Part shown: positions 22,601 to 33,759 of the stretch, piece after piece
Position numbering within the stretch: the first letter of the stretch is position 1
Layout of the letters: every line of letters starts with the position of its first letter
From: Apoda limacodes
Taxonomy: Eukaryota > Arthropoda > Insecta > Lepidoptera > Limacodidae
Length of the DNA stretch: 64,000 nt
Reading direction: 5' to 3'
NCBI GenBank assembly: GCA_946406115.1
Contig: OX291546.1
Span: 17,415,019-17,479,018, forward strand
Program-made: the position numbers and the translations under genes
Notes under the pieces: model-generated
Seen by the model: only the letters and a program-made list of their open reading frames with translations
What the model was told of the DNA's origin: nothing
The model's database searches: none

Positions 22601-23110
22601 CCGACTTCAAAAAAGGAGGAAATTCTCAATTCGATGATATTTCTGTTTTCAGGGTTCCGTTCCTCAAACGGAAAAAGAAACCATAGGTGTAAAAACACCT
22701 ATCAAGCTTCTAAGTCAACGCAATAAAAAAATATGGCTAAAATACGGCCGTTTTTGTCGCATATTGCATTTACATGTACAATTTGCATTGGCATTTACAA
22801 GCAAATCAAAACCTATTTGGTACTTCCCGTTGAAATTTGACACGAAGCAAGGTCTTTCACAAATATAGGGAAAAATCCGAAATTTGTTATTTCGTAGTTA
22901 TAACACATTAAAAAATCACGCTTGTTGTATGGGAGCGCCCTTAAATATTGATTATATTGTGTTTTTTAGTATGTTATAGCTGTTATAGTGGCAACAGAAA
23001 TACATCTTCCGTGAAAATTTTAACCGTCTTACTTTCACGGTTCATGAGATACAGCCTGGTGACAGACGTACGTACGGATGGACAGCGAAGTCTTAGTAAT
23101 AGGGTCCCGT
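22600..23110 (+). repeat. Composite of dispersed repeats (ACCGACTTC and GTTCCG families)
   Basis: Starts aaccgacttcaaaaaaggag, passes through the body shared with 985-1260 (aatcaaaacctatttggtac), and from about 22905 continues as the GTTCCG family in the orientation of 48180-48310: cgcttgttgtatgggag, gcaacagaaatacatctt, ggttcatgagatacagcc, cttagtaatagggtcc. Two families are joined or nested here. Confidence 0.65.
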
Positions 23111-23567
23111 TTTTACTCTCATGATCATGAAATCATGAAATTTGCCAAGAAGCAAGATGTGACATGACAAATATAGAAAAAAATCCAAAATCTGATTATA
23201 AACCTGTGAAGCTAACTTTAGTATAAAGAGTTTGATGGATTCTAGCAGTTTGGTTGCTTTAGGACACATTTTTTTCAAAAAAATCACGATTTTAAGAAAA
23301 AAAAAATTCCGATTTTTACAAAAACCACCTTCTTTTCATATTATCTCAAAAATATACATATAAAAGTATAAAAATAAAAAATGTAGGTCTTTTTTTGACA
23401 AAAAAACTGTTTTTCTTTTTTTTTCTGTCACACAAAAATTGACAGAGATATGATAGTTTAAAGAGCGCGCGGCAGCGCAATCACAGTCTCTCTCGAGCCC
23501 TTGGACCCTTCACCGTTTTAAAATAAAAGGTTTTTCACTATATATTGTACTGAAAAAAGTTGTAGCT

Positions 23568-23612
23568 CTTTTAATTACCTTTAAAATGATTTATTTTAAA
23601 GGTAATTAAAAG
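23568..23612. repeat. Perfect 20-bp hairpin, 5-base loop
   Basis: The arm cttttaattacctttaaaat (23568-23587) and its exact complement (23593-23612) are separated by gattt. Confidence 0.95.
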
Positions 23613-23619
23613 ATTTTAT

Positions 23620-24550
23620 AAGTTGTGATAGCATCAAAATTGAAGGAGTTATGGTCCAAAAACTAATCGTATTTTTTTTAACTTAATAAACTGAAAATTT
23701 CGGAGGGTGAATATTTGGAGCAAAGTGAAAGTACACAGTAATAGAGACCCAAAACTATTATCTTATGTGTATATATATATATAAATATATATTATGGACA
23801 TATATTTTGGAAACGTAGGCTTGAATACATACCAACGTTCCTATATGTATATATAACACATTTGAATGAAGGTAAGTATGTGTATTGCTCGGAGGGGCCA
23901 ACCATCAAATATATTTACTGTTTTAATTTAGAGTAATTTTAAGGGTTGAAAAGCTTGAGAATACGATAATCATTTTCGAGAATGTGGAATTAAATCCTTT
24001 TCGTTTCATCAAAAGATTTTTTTTAAACAATTTTTTATCATGGGGTTGTTTTTAAGGGTCGAAAGGGGGTTAAAAATTCGATAATTAAAATAGAGAACAT
24101 AAAATATTATTTACTCTATACTTAAATCTTTGTATATCAATCAAACCAAAGTAATTTTTTGTGATTTTTTCAATTTAGGGGTTGTTTGCAAGGGTTGTAA
24201 GGTTTTCAAGGGGTTGAAAATATTTTTATCATGAGGTAATTGTGTTATAAAACACACAACACTTACAATTTCACCCCTTAATATTAAACACGTTTTTTAG
24301 CGATAGAATGGCTGAATGTCAATTTTTCCATTACGGGGTTGTTTAGTTCTGATGGTTGCTACGCTAGCTTTAGTCTAAAGCTAGCAGGACTATGGTAACT
24401 CCGAAACCGGTAAAACAAAAAAATCAGTTCTGTGGCAAAATAATAGCATGAAATTAGCAAAAAATATTTGGTTTAAGTGAAATCGAAGCCTTATGACATG
24501 GCTACGCCAACTACATAAACACAATAGCCTCTCTGCAACAAATCGTTAGT
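23620..24550. other. AT-rich intron 1, no gene seen
   Basis: Short phrases such as ggggttgtttttaagggt and ggggttgtttgcaagggtt recur, so this is probably an old internally repetitive element. Nothing codes. Confidence 0.4.
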
Positions 24551-24555
24551 TTTTA

Positions 24556-24990
24556 GGGTTCCGTACCCAAAAGGTAAAAAACGGGACCCTATTACTAAGA
24601 CTCCGCTGTCCGTCCGTCCGTCTGTCACCAGGCTGTATCTCATGAACCGTGATAGTGAGACAGTTGAAATCTTCACTGATGATGTATTTCTGTTGCCGCT
24701 ATAACAAAAAATACTAAAATACAGAATAAAATTAATTTAAGGGGGCTCCCATACAACAAACGTGATTTTTTTGCTCGTTTTTGCCCGATATTGATAACGG
24801 CAACAGGTAGACGCTTGAAATATTCACAGAATATTTAGTTATATATTCACTTCGAAAATAAATTATTAAATTAAAATAAAACAAATATTTAAGGAGGGCT
24901 TACAACAAACGTGATTTTTTTTGCCGTTTTTATAAATAATGGTACGGAACCCGTAGTGCGCGAGTCCGACTCGCACTTGGCCGATTTTGT
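24556..24990 (+). repeat. GTTCCG dispersed repeat, apparently full length
   Basis: Begins agggttccgtacccaaaagg and ends ggtacggaacccgtagtgcg then cgactcgcacttggccg. The 13-bp agggttccgtacc at the start is repeated inverted near the end (subterminal inverted repeats). The block catacaacaaacgtgatttt occurs twice inside (about 24751 and 24902), showing an internal duplication. No ORF. Other copies or fragments: 1289, 22905, 27690, 42258, 44527, 47945 and 50088. Confidence 0.75.
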
Positions 24991-25750
24991 TTAATGTAGT
25001 GGCTATGTAGTTTTATGTAGTGTACTTATGTATTTAATTAAAACATAATAATATTATGCAGTAGAAATACTACAAAACCGCATCATTTTATTTAAGGCGA
25101 ATCCGACGTAATTTTGTTTCTATACAAACTCCGTAACTTAAAATATCTTTTCTACAATATTAATTCCTTGGACATATACCATTATCTGTGGTATTAATCA
25201 TTTTGGTTACTTAGACAGAGTTATTATTATATTATATCGTTAATAACCATAGTCGCAAAAAAGGCCAATGAATTATTTTATAACCATAATGTATATAAAA
25301 TTAATTAAACACATACCTAAGTATTTATATTATTAAATTCAACAAAAACTTGTTCTTTTATGAACGCAGATTACTTTTATAAATTAAATAGTGTTTTCAA
25401 TATGATATAAAAACTTTTAACATAACAAAAAAAACAACCGGATTAAGTTAACAAGATTAAGTAGATATTAGTTCTTAAGTAATTATTTATACTGAGTACT
25501 GAGTAAATAATAAGTTAGGGCAGTAAAAATACTAATTTGTTATGTTTTATTATTGAAGTTTAATTGTTTAGTTTTTTTTGTCGTCGACTTCGTAAGAAAT
25601 CACGCGCTGTGGAGTTTAAATAGTTTTGTTCTATGTTTTCTGATAAAAGTTTTTAAAAAACATTTATTATTAAGTGGTAAATTATTTGTTATACCTTTCC
25701 TATTTCATGAAACAATTTTTCTACATTAATTTTGTTTTAAATTCTCATGT
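24991..25750. other. AT-rich intron 1, no gene seen
   Basis: Very AT-rich with no recognisable element. Confidence 0.45.
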
Positions 25751-25786
25751 TCAAATCAGCCCCAACTTGAACGAATAAGCTCCATG

Positions 25787-25984
25787 GTGGGGGCTCATTC
25801 GCACAATCTTCCAATGTTTGGGTTTTCCTTAATTACTAATGTAGTTTTAAGATTTACGCTTTAACTTTTTTATGTATTAAAGGCAACTTTATTGCAAAGA
25901 CTTTCACCACACTTTCAGTTATTCAAAGTCAAAGATTCAAGTTCTAGGTGCGTTTGTTTGAAAATTGAGCGAATCAGCCCCCAC
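25787..25984. repeat. Inverted-repeat pair around a 166-bp spacer
   Basis: gtgggggctcattcgc (25787-25802) pairs with gcgaatcagcccccac (25969-25984), 15 of 16 matches. Probably the ends or subterminal parts of a small MITE. Confidence 0.55.
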
Positions 25985-26205
25985 TCCCCTAGGTAGTACA
26001 GGGAGGTTGGATATGGGATTTTAATTCTATGACAGATAGAGATGTCAAATACACTACGTCAAAAAAGTAAATAAACAAAAATATTATTTATAATAACTAA
26101 ATATGTATACGAAGTGATGGGAAGTAAATAGCTTATATGTTTTCACTTCTACTGGCACTCCCGGAGTGCAACCCGTTTTTTTATTTTCACTTTTGAGAGA
26201 TGAAT
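25985..26205 (-). repeat. CACTCCGGGAGTGCC dispersed repeat, partial, minus
   Basis: Reverse complement of the family at 39230 and 49456: tagtacagggaggttggata, ctacgtcaaaaaagtaaat, gaagtgatgggaagt, ggcactcccggagtgcaacc. Confidence 0.7.
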
Positions 26206-26269
26206 TGCTTTCTAGTGTACAGGCGTGATGTTATGTTGTGTGATTGCATAAACAATGCATGTTTGTGCG

Positions 26270-26455
26270 ATAGCAGCAATTGCGGTTGATTTGCTGTATT
26301 TTTTTGAAGAGTTCCGTTGTCTGTCTCCGAATCTCATCATCAGATCTATATGAAATTTAAATACGATGTTTCGGAATTTTATTTTTGAACAAAAAAGAAA
26401 TTACATATAAATAAATCCGTATTGAGAACCTCCTCTTTTTTTGAAGTAGATTAAA
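26270..26455 (-). repeat. ACCGACTTC-type dispersed repeat, minus
   Basis: Ends attgagaacctcctctttttt then ttgaagtag, the complement of the aaaaaggaggaaattctcaat start at 22612, preceded by a gaatctcatcatcagatct block. Boundaries are approximate. Confidence 0.5.
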
Positions 26456-26869
26456 AATAACCCATTTTGAGTCCCAAAGACCACGAACAAAATCGTGTAT
26501 TATCGTTTTATGGCCATTCTTTAATTTTGAAATTAGATTAGGTCATATTGAAACCAACTAGGTTGCAATAACGAACTAAACTGTCGTCCTTTCCTGCCAA
26601 TGTTTTTTTTAGTTTTGGAGTTATAGGTGACATTGAAAATGTTTGGAGACAGTAATTCAAATAGCCTGTCAGCCATCAAAATGAACCGTTAAATCTTTAA
26701 TGTAATATAAATTGTCGTGTTTGTGTACGATAGCGCAATAAATGAATATTGTATGTTACCAAATAAATGATAGTACTTTTATACTGATAATTAAAGCAAT
26801 TCGTGCAAAATTATTCCCTAACCATTCCAAAAATCACAAATGCACAACTTTAATATTCAAGTTTTCACT

Positions 26870-26904
26870 TCTGCCGGCACTCCCGTAGTGCAACGCGTTT
26901 TTTA
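26870..26904 (-). repeat. Fragment of the CACTCCGGGAGTGCC repeat
   Basis: cacttctgccggcactcccg and tagtgcaacgcgtttttt match the head of the copies at 39236 and 49460 in reverse orientation. Confidence 0.65.
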
Positions 26905-27440
26905 GGGTTCCGTAGTCAATAAGGAACCCTTATAGTTTCGCCATGTCCTTCCGTCTGTTTGGCCGCGGCTTAGCTCAAAAACTACTAATACGAGAAAGCT
27001 GCAACTTGGCAGGGATATACACATTGATCAAGCCGACAAAGTGGTAGAATAAAATCGTGTGGGGTATCGTAAGATAGGAATTCCAAAATCATTGCCGGTA
27101 TGCAAAGATCATTTTTTGATTAAGGGCGCTAATTTCTGTTACAGTCAAGTGTCCCCCCCCCCCCTCTACCAGCGAAAGTATAGTATTTGAAAATGTAAAA
27201 AATGGTGTTAGTAAATGTAATAAATTTAAAAGGAAAACTATCACGGGTAAGTACACTTTACAGGCTAACGAGTAATAGTCAACCAAGTTATAAAATGTAC
27301 TTGGAAAAGTGAAAATTTCGTACAAATTCCATTCCAAAAGTTACTTATATGAAGTAGGTACATCTGTCAAACAAATATAAAATATAAGTAAATGAACGAT
27401 GTATAATTATAGAAAAATAAAATAATAATATTCTAAAAAC
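26905..27440 (+). repeat. About 500-bp dispersed repeat, copy A
   Basis: Starts tagggttccgtagtcaataa and includes ccgcggcttagctcaaaaac, gggtatc, gaattccaaaatcattgcc, acaaattccattccaaaag and taaatgaacgatgtataatt. The same blocks occur in the same order at 50603-51085. It has a C-run at 27152-27164. The 82-codon minus frame across it is incidental. Confidence 0.75.
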
Positions 27441-27684
27441 AATTCTTCTTAAATTGATAACAATAGTTACATTCAAATGACACATTGTACTAGCCGGCGC
27501 GCTAGGCGCAACATCGAATCAAGCGCGCATGTTGTTTAGATGTCTCGAAAATGAAGAACGCCTAGATAAGTTTGCAATTTTCACTTTGAAAGTTCAGTTT
27601 TTAATGATTTGATTTGATTATCATTTAAAAACTTTATTTTCAATACTACTGCAACTTGGCCCTTATTGATAAATTTCAGATAAT

Positions 27685-27752
27685 TATATAGATAATGGTA
27701 CGGAACCCTTCGTACGCGAGTCTGACTCGCACCTGGTCGTTTTTTTTTTTGG
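27685..27752 (+). repeat. GTTCCG repeat, 3' tail only
   Basis: gataatggtacggaaccctt, cgtacgcgagtctgactcgc, cacctggtcgttttttt: the tail of the family described at 24556. Confidence 0.8.
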
Positions 27753-27947
27753 CATAAATTTAGTAGCTCGCTTAACGCGTAGTTGATATCTTGAACCACA
27801 TATGGCACTTTTATACATAATTGATAGAATGGACAAAGTACGTTAAGCGCGCGCGGTTCGCACGCGACAGGTTTCATGTCATTATCGCCCATGGGTTCTA
27901 TGAACGCCCTTGAGGAAAGCAAAATTTACAAAGAAAAAGCCCGTAGG

Positions 27948-27984
27948 GCTAAGACCTTAATTACCTACTCATTAAGGTCTTAGC
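27948..27984. repeat. 14-bp perfect hairpin, 9-base loop
   Basis: gctaagaccttaat (27948-27961) pairs exactly with attaaggtcttagc (27971-27984) around tacctactc. Confidence 0.9.
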
Positions 27985-27989
27985 ACCCG

Positions 27990-28628
27990 CTTTATCTGCA
28001 CGTAATGACACTGTTTACTAGTAAGTATGAAAAAAAAATTATACAATATCATAAACCTAAATAAAAGAATATCATATACTGTTTGTAAACAAAATAATTA
28101 TCTCTTGAAAATAATTTGCACTTCAAACAAACAAGGAATTATAAATAAAGTGCTAAGCTAATATTTTTACAATGCGCTCCACATTTTTATAATAATCAAG
28201 AAAAAAAAAAAAATTATAAAGGAATCACTGTAGTTTCATACTTTTACAAAGTGTCTCACACTTATGTTTAACAGTCAACTTGACATACAATGGTAACAAA
28301 AAAAATATTTTTGAATCATTCAACCTTTGTCGTCAACAACACAATACAAGCACACTTTGAATACATATTACAATATTTATTTTAAACAGGGAATGCAAAG
28401 ATGGAGAATGTTGAACTCGGGTAGTCAGGTATCTATATCATTTATTATGTATCGTTTTGGATAAGTACTGAAAGTTCCGTTTTTATCCATATCGATGTTT
28501 TGTATGAAAATTAAGCATAGCACACAGAAATATTTATGTCGTAGCCCTATCTTAGAAATGATCACATCATGACGTGTCTGACCATTTTATGAAATGGTTA
28601 TATTTAATGATATACAATAGATGATATG
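27990..28628. other. AT-rich intron 1, no gene seen
   Basis: No recognisable gene or element. Confidence 0.45.
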
Positions 28629-28636
28629 GTCTAGAC

Positions 28637-28965
28637 CAGTGGTGCCCATACTCTTTTCTATGAAGATATAACTTCTAAAAATGTATGACTGGGAGATCGA
28701 CGCTTATACAAAACTTTTTTATTAGTTGTGATAGAAATGTTTAAATAATCAACGTGATTTTGGTGCATGACATCGGTGGTGTTTCGCTAAATTTTCCCGA
28801 GCATCCGCGCGGCTTTTTTCCGTTGTTTCCAAAAGACCTTAACTGCTTTCTAAACCATAGTGATGCCATTGACATTATTTTATTTAAACAAATTATTTTT
28901 TTGCCCAAATAATATACGGCGATCGACCTCAAAAACTCTTGCGATCGACCGTTCGGGCACCTCTG
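28637..28965. mobile_element. hAT-type MITE, 329 bp, with 8-bp target duplication
   Basis: Flanks are gtctagac (28629-28636) and gtctagcc (28966-28973), seven of eight identical. Ends are cagtggtgcccata and, inverted, cagaggtgcccgaa, the common CAG-GGTGCCC hAT terminus. Inside are two gatcgac motifs. No transposase remains, so it is non-autonomous. Confidence 0.75.
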
Positions 28966-28973
28966 GTCTAGCC

Positions 28974-29615
28974 AGATCAATGACTGCTTAGTGTTTACCT
29001 ATATGAACACCTACTACTTTATGATATGGTCAACCTTTAGTGATCATATCGTAAAATAGTTACATTACCTACCAGTATAGGCGCTAATGTCGCTTTGGCT
29101 GCATCATGGCTGCTCACAATTATCAATGTTCAAATCTACAATAATATCATAAAGAGGTTAAGTCTGTATGCAGAAGGTAACCTTCGAAACTGCTCATCCG
29201 ATTACAAATTTTGTTTCACCAATATTAGGACAAACTTTTACGGAAGAAGGGTTTTATCTTGTTTTTAATAACATAGGTTTTTAGTTCAAATATCCATCGT
29301 TATTTTTTTGTACCCTTTTATATTATGGAAATCATACATTAATGATATGGCCAAACGTAGATTGACATTATCATTAAACGTTGAAGTCCGTTTTGGCTGG
29401 CTGTATTATGAAATACGACTATTTCATGAAATGATTGGCCACATCATGAACTGATAAATTCTAAGATCTGGCCACGACATTGATACTAGAAGAGACGCTA
29501 TAAGCAACCGTTACGTCATACGCATAATATCAAGAATTTTCGAATGACCAGGCTATAAAGCATAGTATTGCACGCAAAGCTATAAAATAGTATTGAAGAC
29601 AATGAAACTAACAAT
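28974..29615. other. Intron 1, no gene seen
   Basis: AT-rich. Several short atgatatggtc/atcatgaaatg phrases recur, suggesting a degenerate satellite-like or repeat origin. Confidence 0.4.
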
Positions 29616-29619
29616 CAAT

Positions 29620-29830
29620 CAGCCTGTAGCAGTCGACTGTTGAATATAGGCCTTTCGCAATAAACTCCAAGAAACTCTGCCCTTCGCCTTTCTTATCCAG
29701 ATATCTCATCATTATTGGCCGAGGAGCGACCCACCTGCGCTTACCGAGTATTCTGCACTCTATAACATGTCTGGCATCATTTCTGCGTCAGATATGACCT
29801 ACCCATTGCCAACTTAGCATGGTTATTCTT
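29620..29830 (-). pseudogene. RTE-type LINE, C-terminal end, minus
   Basis: Translated on the minus strand: MLSWQWVGHI, a stop, RRNDARHVIE, GKRRWVAPRPIMMRYLD, then GLYSTVDC. The order W--W-GH-, basic block, R--MR---D and a terminal block near the tyrosine is that of the C-terminus of RTE-like elements. It has a stop and is truncated on the 5' side. Confidence 0.55.
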
Positions 29831-30074
29831 TGATTAATTGCTATTATATAATTCATACTAAATGTGGTTGTAGTTTATCTTATCTGTAGTTGAAGTTTAC
29901 TAACTACTTGACCTTCATTATCTTATTTATTATCAAATAAGTTGGGAGACTCTGACAAGTACGGAATACGGTATTTTGATCGTTTAAACCGGTACCTAAC
30001 ATACTGGTTTTCAGAAATCGATTAGATTGATATTGGGATCGAATCCGAAATGTGGACATCCGGAGGAGAACTAA

Positions 30075-30335
30075 AGTTTTAGCAAGCTGAAGTGGCAGTG
30101 TGCTGGCCACGTATGTCGGAGGACCGATGGCTGATGGAGCAGACGTGTCCTAGAGTGGAGACCGCGTATGGGAAGGCGAAGTGTGGGACGCCCTTCATCC
30201 CTTTGGACCGACGACCCTAAAAAGGTGGCTGATGGTAGCTGGATGCGGAAGGCAGAGGACCGGGAGAAATGGCGCCATAGAGGAGGCTTATGTCCAGCAG
30301 TGGACCACTTTGAGCTTATATGTTGATGATGATGA
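30075..30335 (+). pseudogene. RTE-type LINE, C-terminal end, plus
   Basis: In mixed frames: LKWQCAGHVCRRTDG, SRRVLEWRPRMGRRSVGRP, DDPKKVADGSWMRKAEDR and EEAYVQQWTTLSLY, followed by a (GAT)n run at 30324-30338. This is the typical end of lepidopteran RTE-like elements including the YVQQWT ending and short tandem tail. One or more frame changes are present. Confidence 0.8.
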
Positions 30336-30559
30336 TGATAGTACAAAATGTTTTTTAGTAAATACTGATTCTTTGTAAAACTTTGGAAAATGCAAAACCT
30401 TTTTTCATTTCGTTGTGCCCCACCAGTTGAGAATCAGGTGTACAAATATTACATACAAAAAGTGTATTTACCAACTGTTTCTTAATCACATAAGGTTGTA
30501 TTTTAAGTAGAATCAAATTAAAAAAAAGTTATAATAAAAACAGTAGTAATAATAATAAT

Positions 30560-30795
30560 TGGAGACTAGCTTTTGTTAGCGGTTCCATCCACCCTAATTT
30601 CAGTTATCGGCGTAGGATTTCAACGGCATTAGTCAATTATAGAAACAAAACCGGCATTTTCAAGTAGCCTATGTCTTTCCCCGGGAACTAAACTATCTTC
30701 ATGCCAAATTTTACCTTAAGCGGTATAGCGGTTTAAGCGTGAAGAGGTTACAGACAGACAGAAAGAGTTACTTTTACATATATAATATTAGTATG
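30560..30795 (+). repeat. Dispersed AGCTTTTGCC...TAATATTAGTA repeat
   Basis: Head gactagcttttgttagcggt, atcggcgtaggatttcaacg, agcctatgtctttccccggg and closing tatataatattagtatgaat. Confidence 0.75.
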
Positions 30796-30954
30796 AATTT
30801 TAAGAGATCTTGGATTTATAGAATAAGGAATAGTGTTCATAATTTCAGACAATATCAGAAATGGGCATACTCAAGGTGACTTCCTATCATATCAAATATA
30901 ATTAAAATAGTTCTTATTATATCCTTGTGCCAGATTCCAAAGTAAATAAAACAA

Positions 30955-31145
30955 TAAATGTGAAAGTAGGTCTGGATGAATGGATGGATGTTTGTTACTC
31001 AATCACGTGTTAACTACAGGACGGATCGGGATGAAACTTGGCATACATATAGGCATCCCGAAAAATTCAAAAGTAACCGCAGGAATAACTATAACCGAGC
31101 TTAAACAAATTATAGCTATAGCTTCTTTTTATGTACTTACAAGGA
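30955..31145 (-). repeat. Dispersed repeat of the same group, partial, minus
   Basis: tggatgtttgttactcaatc, gacggatcgggatgaaactt and ataactataaccgagcttaa are the complements of blocks at 11080-11240. Confidence 0.65.
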
Positions 31146-31454
31146 GCGCATAAGTTGAATTTATAGATTTCGAGTTCTGTAGTCTGTCCTATGGACTTCG
31201 CAATAGCCTTAAAAAATTGGTCATGCCTTAGAAACAGTTAATCTGTGGTGTCTTTCCTTTTAAAATAGACTCCACAGTTTTGCTTCGTCTCTGTCACACT
31301 TTTTTTTCACAGCTGGCCAGGAAATGCACTGTCCATTTCTCTATGTTTATAGCTGCATTTAAATATAGTGCGTCTATTTCTTGACAACTGCGCCAGTATT
31401 TTCGAAGCAAAGATAATATAGTCGGCAATTTCCCCAGCCAGTATTGTACTCTAA

Positions 31455-31510
31455 ATCCATTGGCGCACCTAATTAGGGATCTAAAGGTTGCAGGTTCTAA
31501 TCCTGGTTTG
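31455..31510 (+). repeat. tRNA-derived SINE head
   Basis: A box-like tggcgcacctaattaggg (31461-31478) and B box-like ggttctaatcctgg (31493-31506) at tRNA-like spacing, but no complete cloverleaf. Confidence 0.5.
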
Positions 31511-32030
31511 AAGTTAAATCTTTTAACTTATCTGCTATGAAAAAAAAAGAAGAAAATATCTGTTTATACCTATAATTTAGCCAAATTTAAAGCTGAATTA
31601 CGCGTTTTCCTTATCTCACATCCATACTAAAATGATGAATTCGTTATTGAGTGTGTGTCCTACGAAACTTGCAACGAAGCATCTAAATAAAGCTGAAATT
31701 TATAATGGGGATAGTTGAAGAGGATGGCACTTTTTTTATCCCGGAAAATTTCTAACAGAAATACTAAAACCAAATTCTACGTCGACGAACCAACGACCTT
31801 CTAGCACGAACTATAGTTACAATACAAAAATACAAATTAAATATTTCAAGTTCACACACATTACATGTCCATAAAAGCATCTTTAATTACTTAATTGTCA
31901 TAATGTTTCTCGGTGACTTCAACAACACTGCACCGTACCCATTAACCTTTTAACAAGACGAAACAATGTATGTTTGTACATACATGTAAATGTTCATCTT
32001 CCTTTAATTGAACCGCGCCTAGGCAATGTA
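31511..32030. other. Intron 1, no gene seen
   Basis: AT-rich. Around 31735-31800 (atcccggaaaatttctaacag) there is a further fragment of an interspersed repeat. Confidence 0.4.
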
Positions 32031-32032
32031 CT

Positions 32033-32147
32033 TGCAACAAACTTTTCTGACTCACTGGCCGTCGCTAGTGTCTCGTAAGTTCACAGCATTATAATATGGC
32101 GACTGTAGTTTTTATGTTTTACCACCGGGTCAAAAGAATTTGTTGCA
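32033..32147. repeat. 115-bp MITE, copy 2
   Basis: Ends tgcaacaaa and tttgttgca are perfect inverted repeats, with further pairing of ttttctgac to gtcaaaag. The full length aligns to the reverse complement of 10193-10307 without net length change. Confidence 0.85.
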
Positions 32148-32459
32148 CTATACAGAAAAATGTACAGATAAACAAATTGTTTTTAATGAAAAGAAGGCCA
32201 GCGATACCGAGCGAGACATTTAAATCACAACACAAAGCATTCGGAGCCTACAATTTGTTAATTCAATACATAGATACATATTATATCATGTGTATTTATT
32301 TTTTCGTCAAAATTCGAAAAAAAATTAAGATTTTTTGTAGGTACTAAAAAATACACGGGCTAGCAGAAAGCTTCCAATTCAAAATTTACTTTCTCTTATT
32401 GTAACTTATTCGTCCGTAAAAAATTGGGGTGGCTCCCAGTCGGCACTGCAGTAATTAGC

Positions 32460-32507
32460 TGGTTTTCCATTACATGACGCGACGACGTGTCGTCTAATGG
32501 AAAACCA
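32460..32507. repeat. 13-bp inverted repeat with GC-rich loop
   Basis: tggttttccatta (32460-32472) pairs exactly with taatggaaaacca (32495-32507). The loop contains gacgacgtgtcgtc, itself nearly palindromic. Confidence 0.85.
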
Positions 32508-32884
32508 TCTATTCGGCCTCTACAGCAATCCACTGTTAGACATAGGATTTTCTTAATGAACCCTGTCCACCTGATGACTCCACCTGGATGAGATATCCAG
32601 TCCCACTTTTGTTAATAAAGTTATATTCAGCTTGATAAATGTCAAAGTTTTACCTCAGTTTTTCAATTTTATATTACACTAGCTTTTGCCCAGTTCCTAC
32701 CGCCCTCAATAGACTGTTCCACTAAGTTTAGAAGTATCAATTTAATAAGCAATTTGCGTTTACAGTATTCTCATGTAAATAAAACTGACCGAGATATAGA
32801 CAATCTTTTTTGGTAAAATGCCTGACCCGCAAAACGGGCAAAATGGATGACCGTCCCTCGGCTGACACCGGCTAATATCAAAGT

Positions 32885-33085
32885 CAAAGTCAAAGTCAAA
32901 ATGGTTTATTCAAATAAGGATTTTACAATCACTTTTGAATCGTCAAAGTTATTAAATATTAATTTTTGAACCCTCCTCCCGCCGGTTCACAATGTTGTTG
33001 ATTTCTACCGAGAAGAATCCGGCAAGAAACTCGATAGTTACTCGCCGAGCGTGTAAGCATTTTACATAGCTATGGCTCGCAGTGT
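32885..33085 (-). repeat. LINE 3' tail with (TTTGAC)n, minus
   Basis: On the plus strand it opens with caaagtcaaagtcaaagtca and continues ggtttattcaaataaggat and accgagaagaatccggcaag. Read on the minus strand this is a LINE tail ending in gaataaacc and TTTGAC repeats. Confidence 0.7.
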
Positions 33086-33089
33086 GCAT

Positions 33090-33755
33090 ATTGAATACAT
33101 TATTTCCATTTCCATTAATGTATTAATCCAATAGTGTAAGTTTTAAGTGTTTAACGTAATAAGTAAAGAATATTTATTTTGTAATATACTGCCGTCATAA
33201 GAAAAAAGACGTTTCTAACAAAAGTCAAAAAAGGAGAAAAAATGTTTGTGTATTTTTAAACTAATAATTTTTCTGTGCAAAACAGAAAGAATAACATTAT
33301 ATTTTTTTAATTAAAAAAAATTATGATATAAAGTTTGATCTATCAGAATATACCCGTTAATTGTCATAAAATTAAATTCATATATTAAATAAATTATGTT
33401 TTCTTTTTAGTTAAAAAAAAACCAAAAAAATACGTGATACTGCAATGAAAAGACGTTTCTGGCTAGATACGTTTATTTAACTTAGTAATTTATAAAACTT
33501 CTATTTTGTATAGTGATAACGAATTACTAGGTTCTTGTTTTCTAAACTAAATAGACGTTTTTAACCATTTGCTGCTTTACAACTTAGAAGTGTCTAGAAC
33601 CTAGAATATTACCTGCAGATCCGCCCGTGTGCCCAAAAACCATATTTAAAATGAAGAATATTTTAACATAATAATCACCTTAGATATCTTTTTTCTAATC
33701 TAATATTATAAAACTGTAAAAAAGCCGGGATATGATTCAGGGACGTTACTATGCC
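33090..33755. other. AT-rich intron 1, no gene seen
   Basis: The phrase aaagacgtttct occurs near 33208 and 33451 and a variant near 33550. I see no other structure. Confidence 0.4.
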
Positions 33756-33759
33756 TAAA

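Noticed and set aside
32885..32905. Direct CAAAGT repeats as a regulatory array
   Set aside because: They are the short tandem 3' tail of a LINE in minus orientation, as the following sequence shows.
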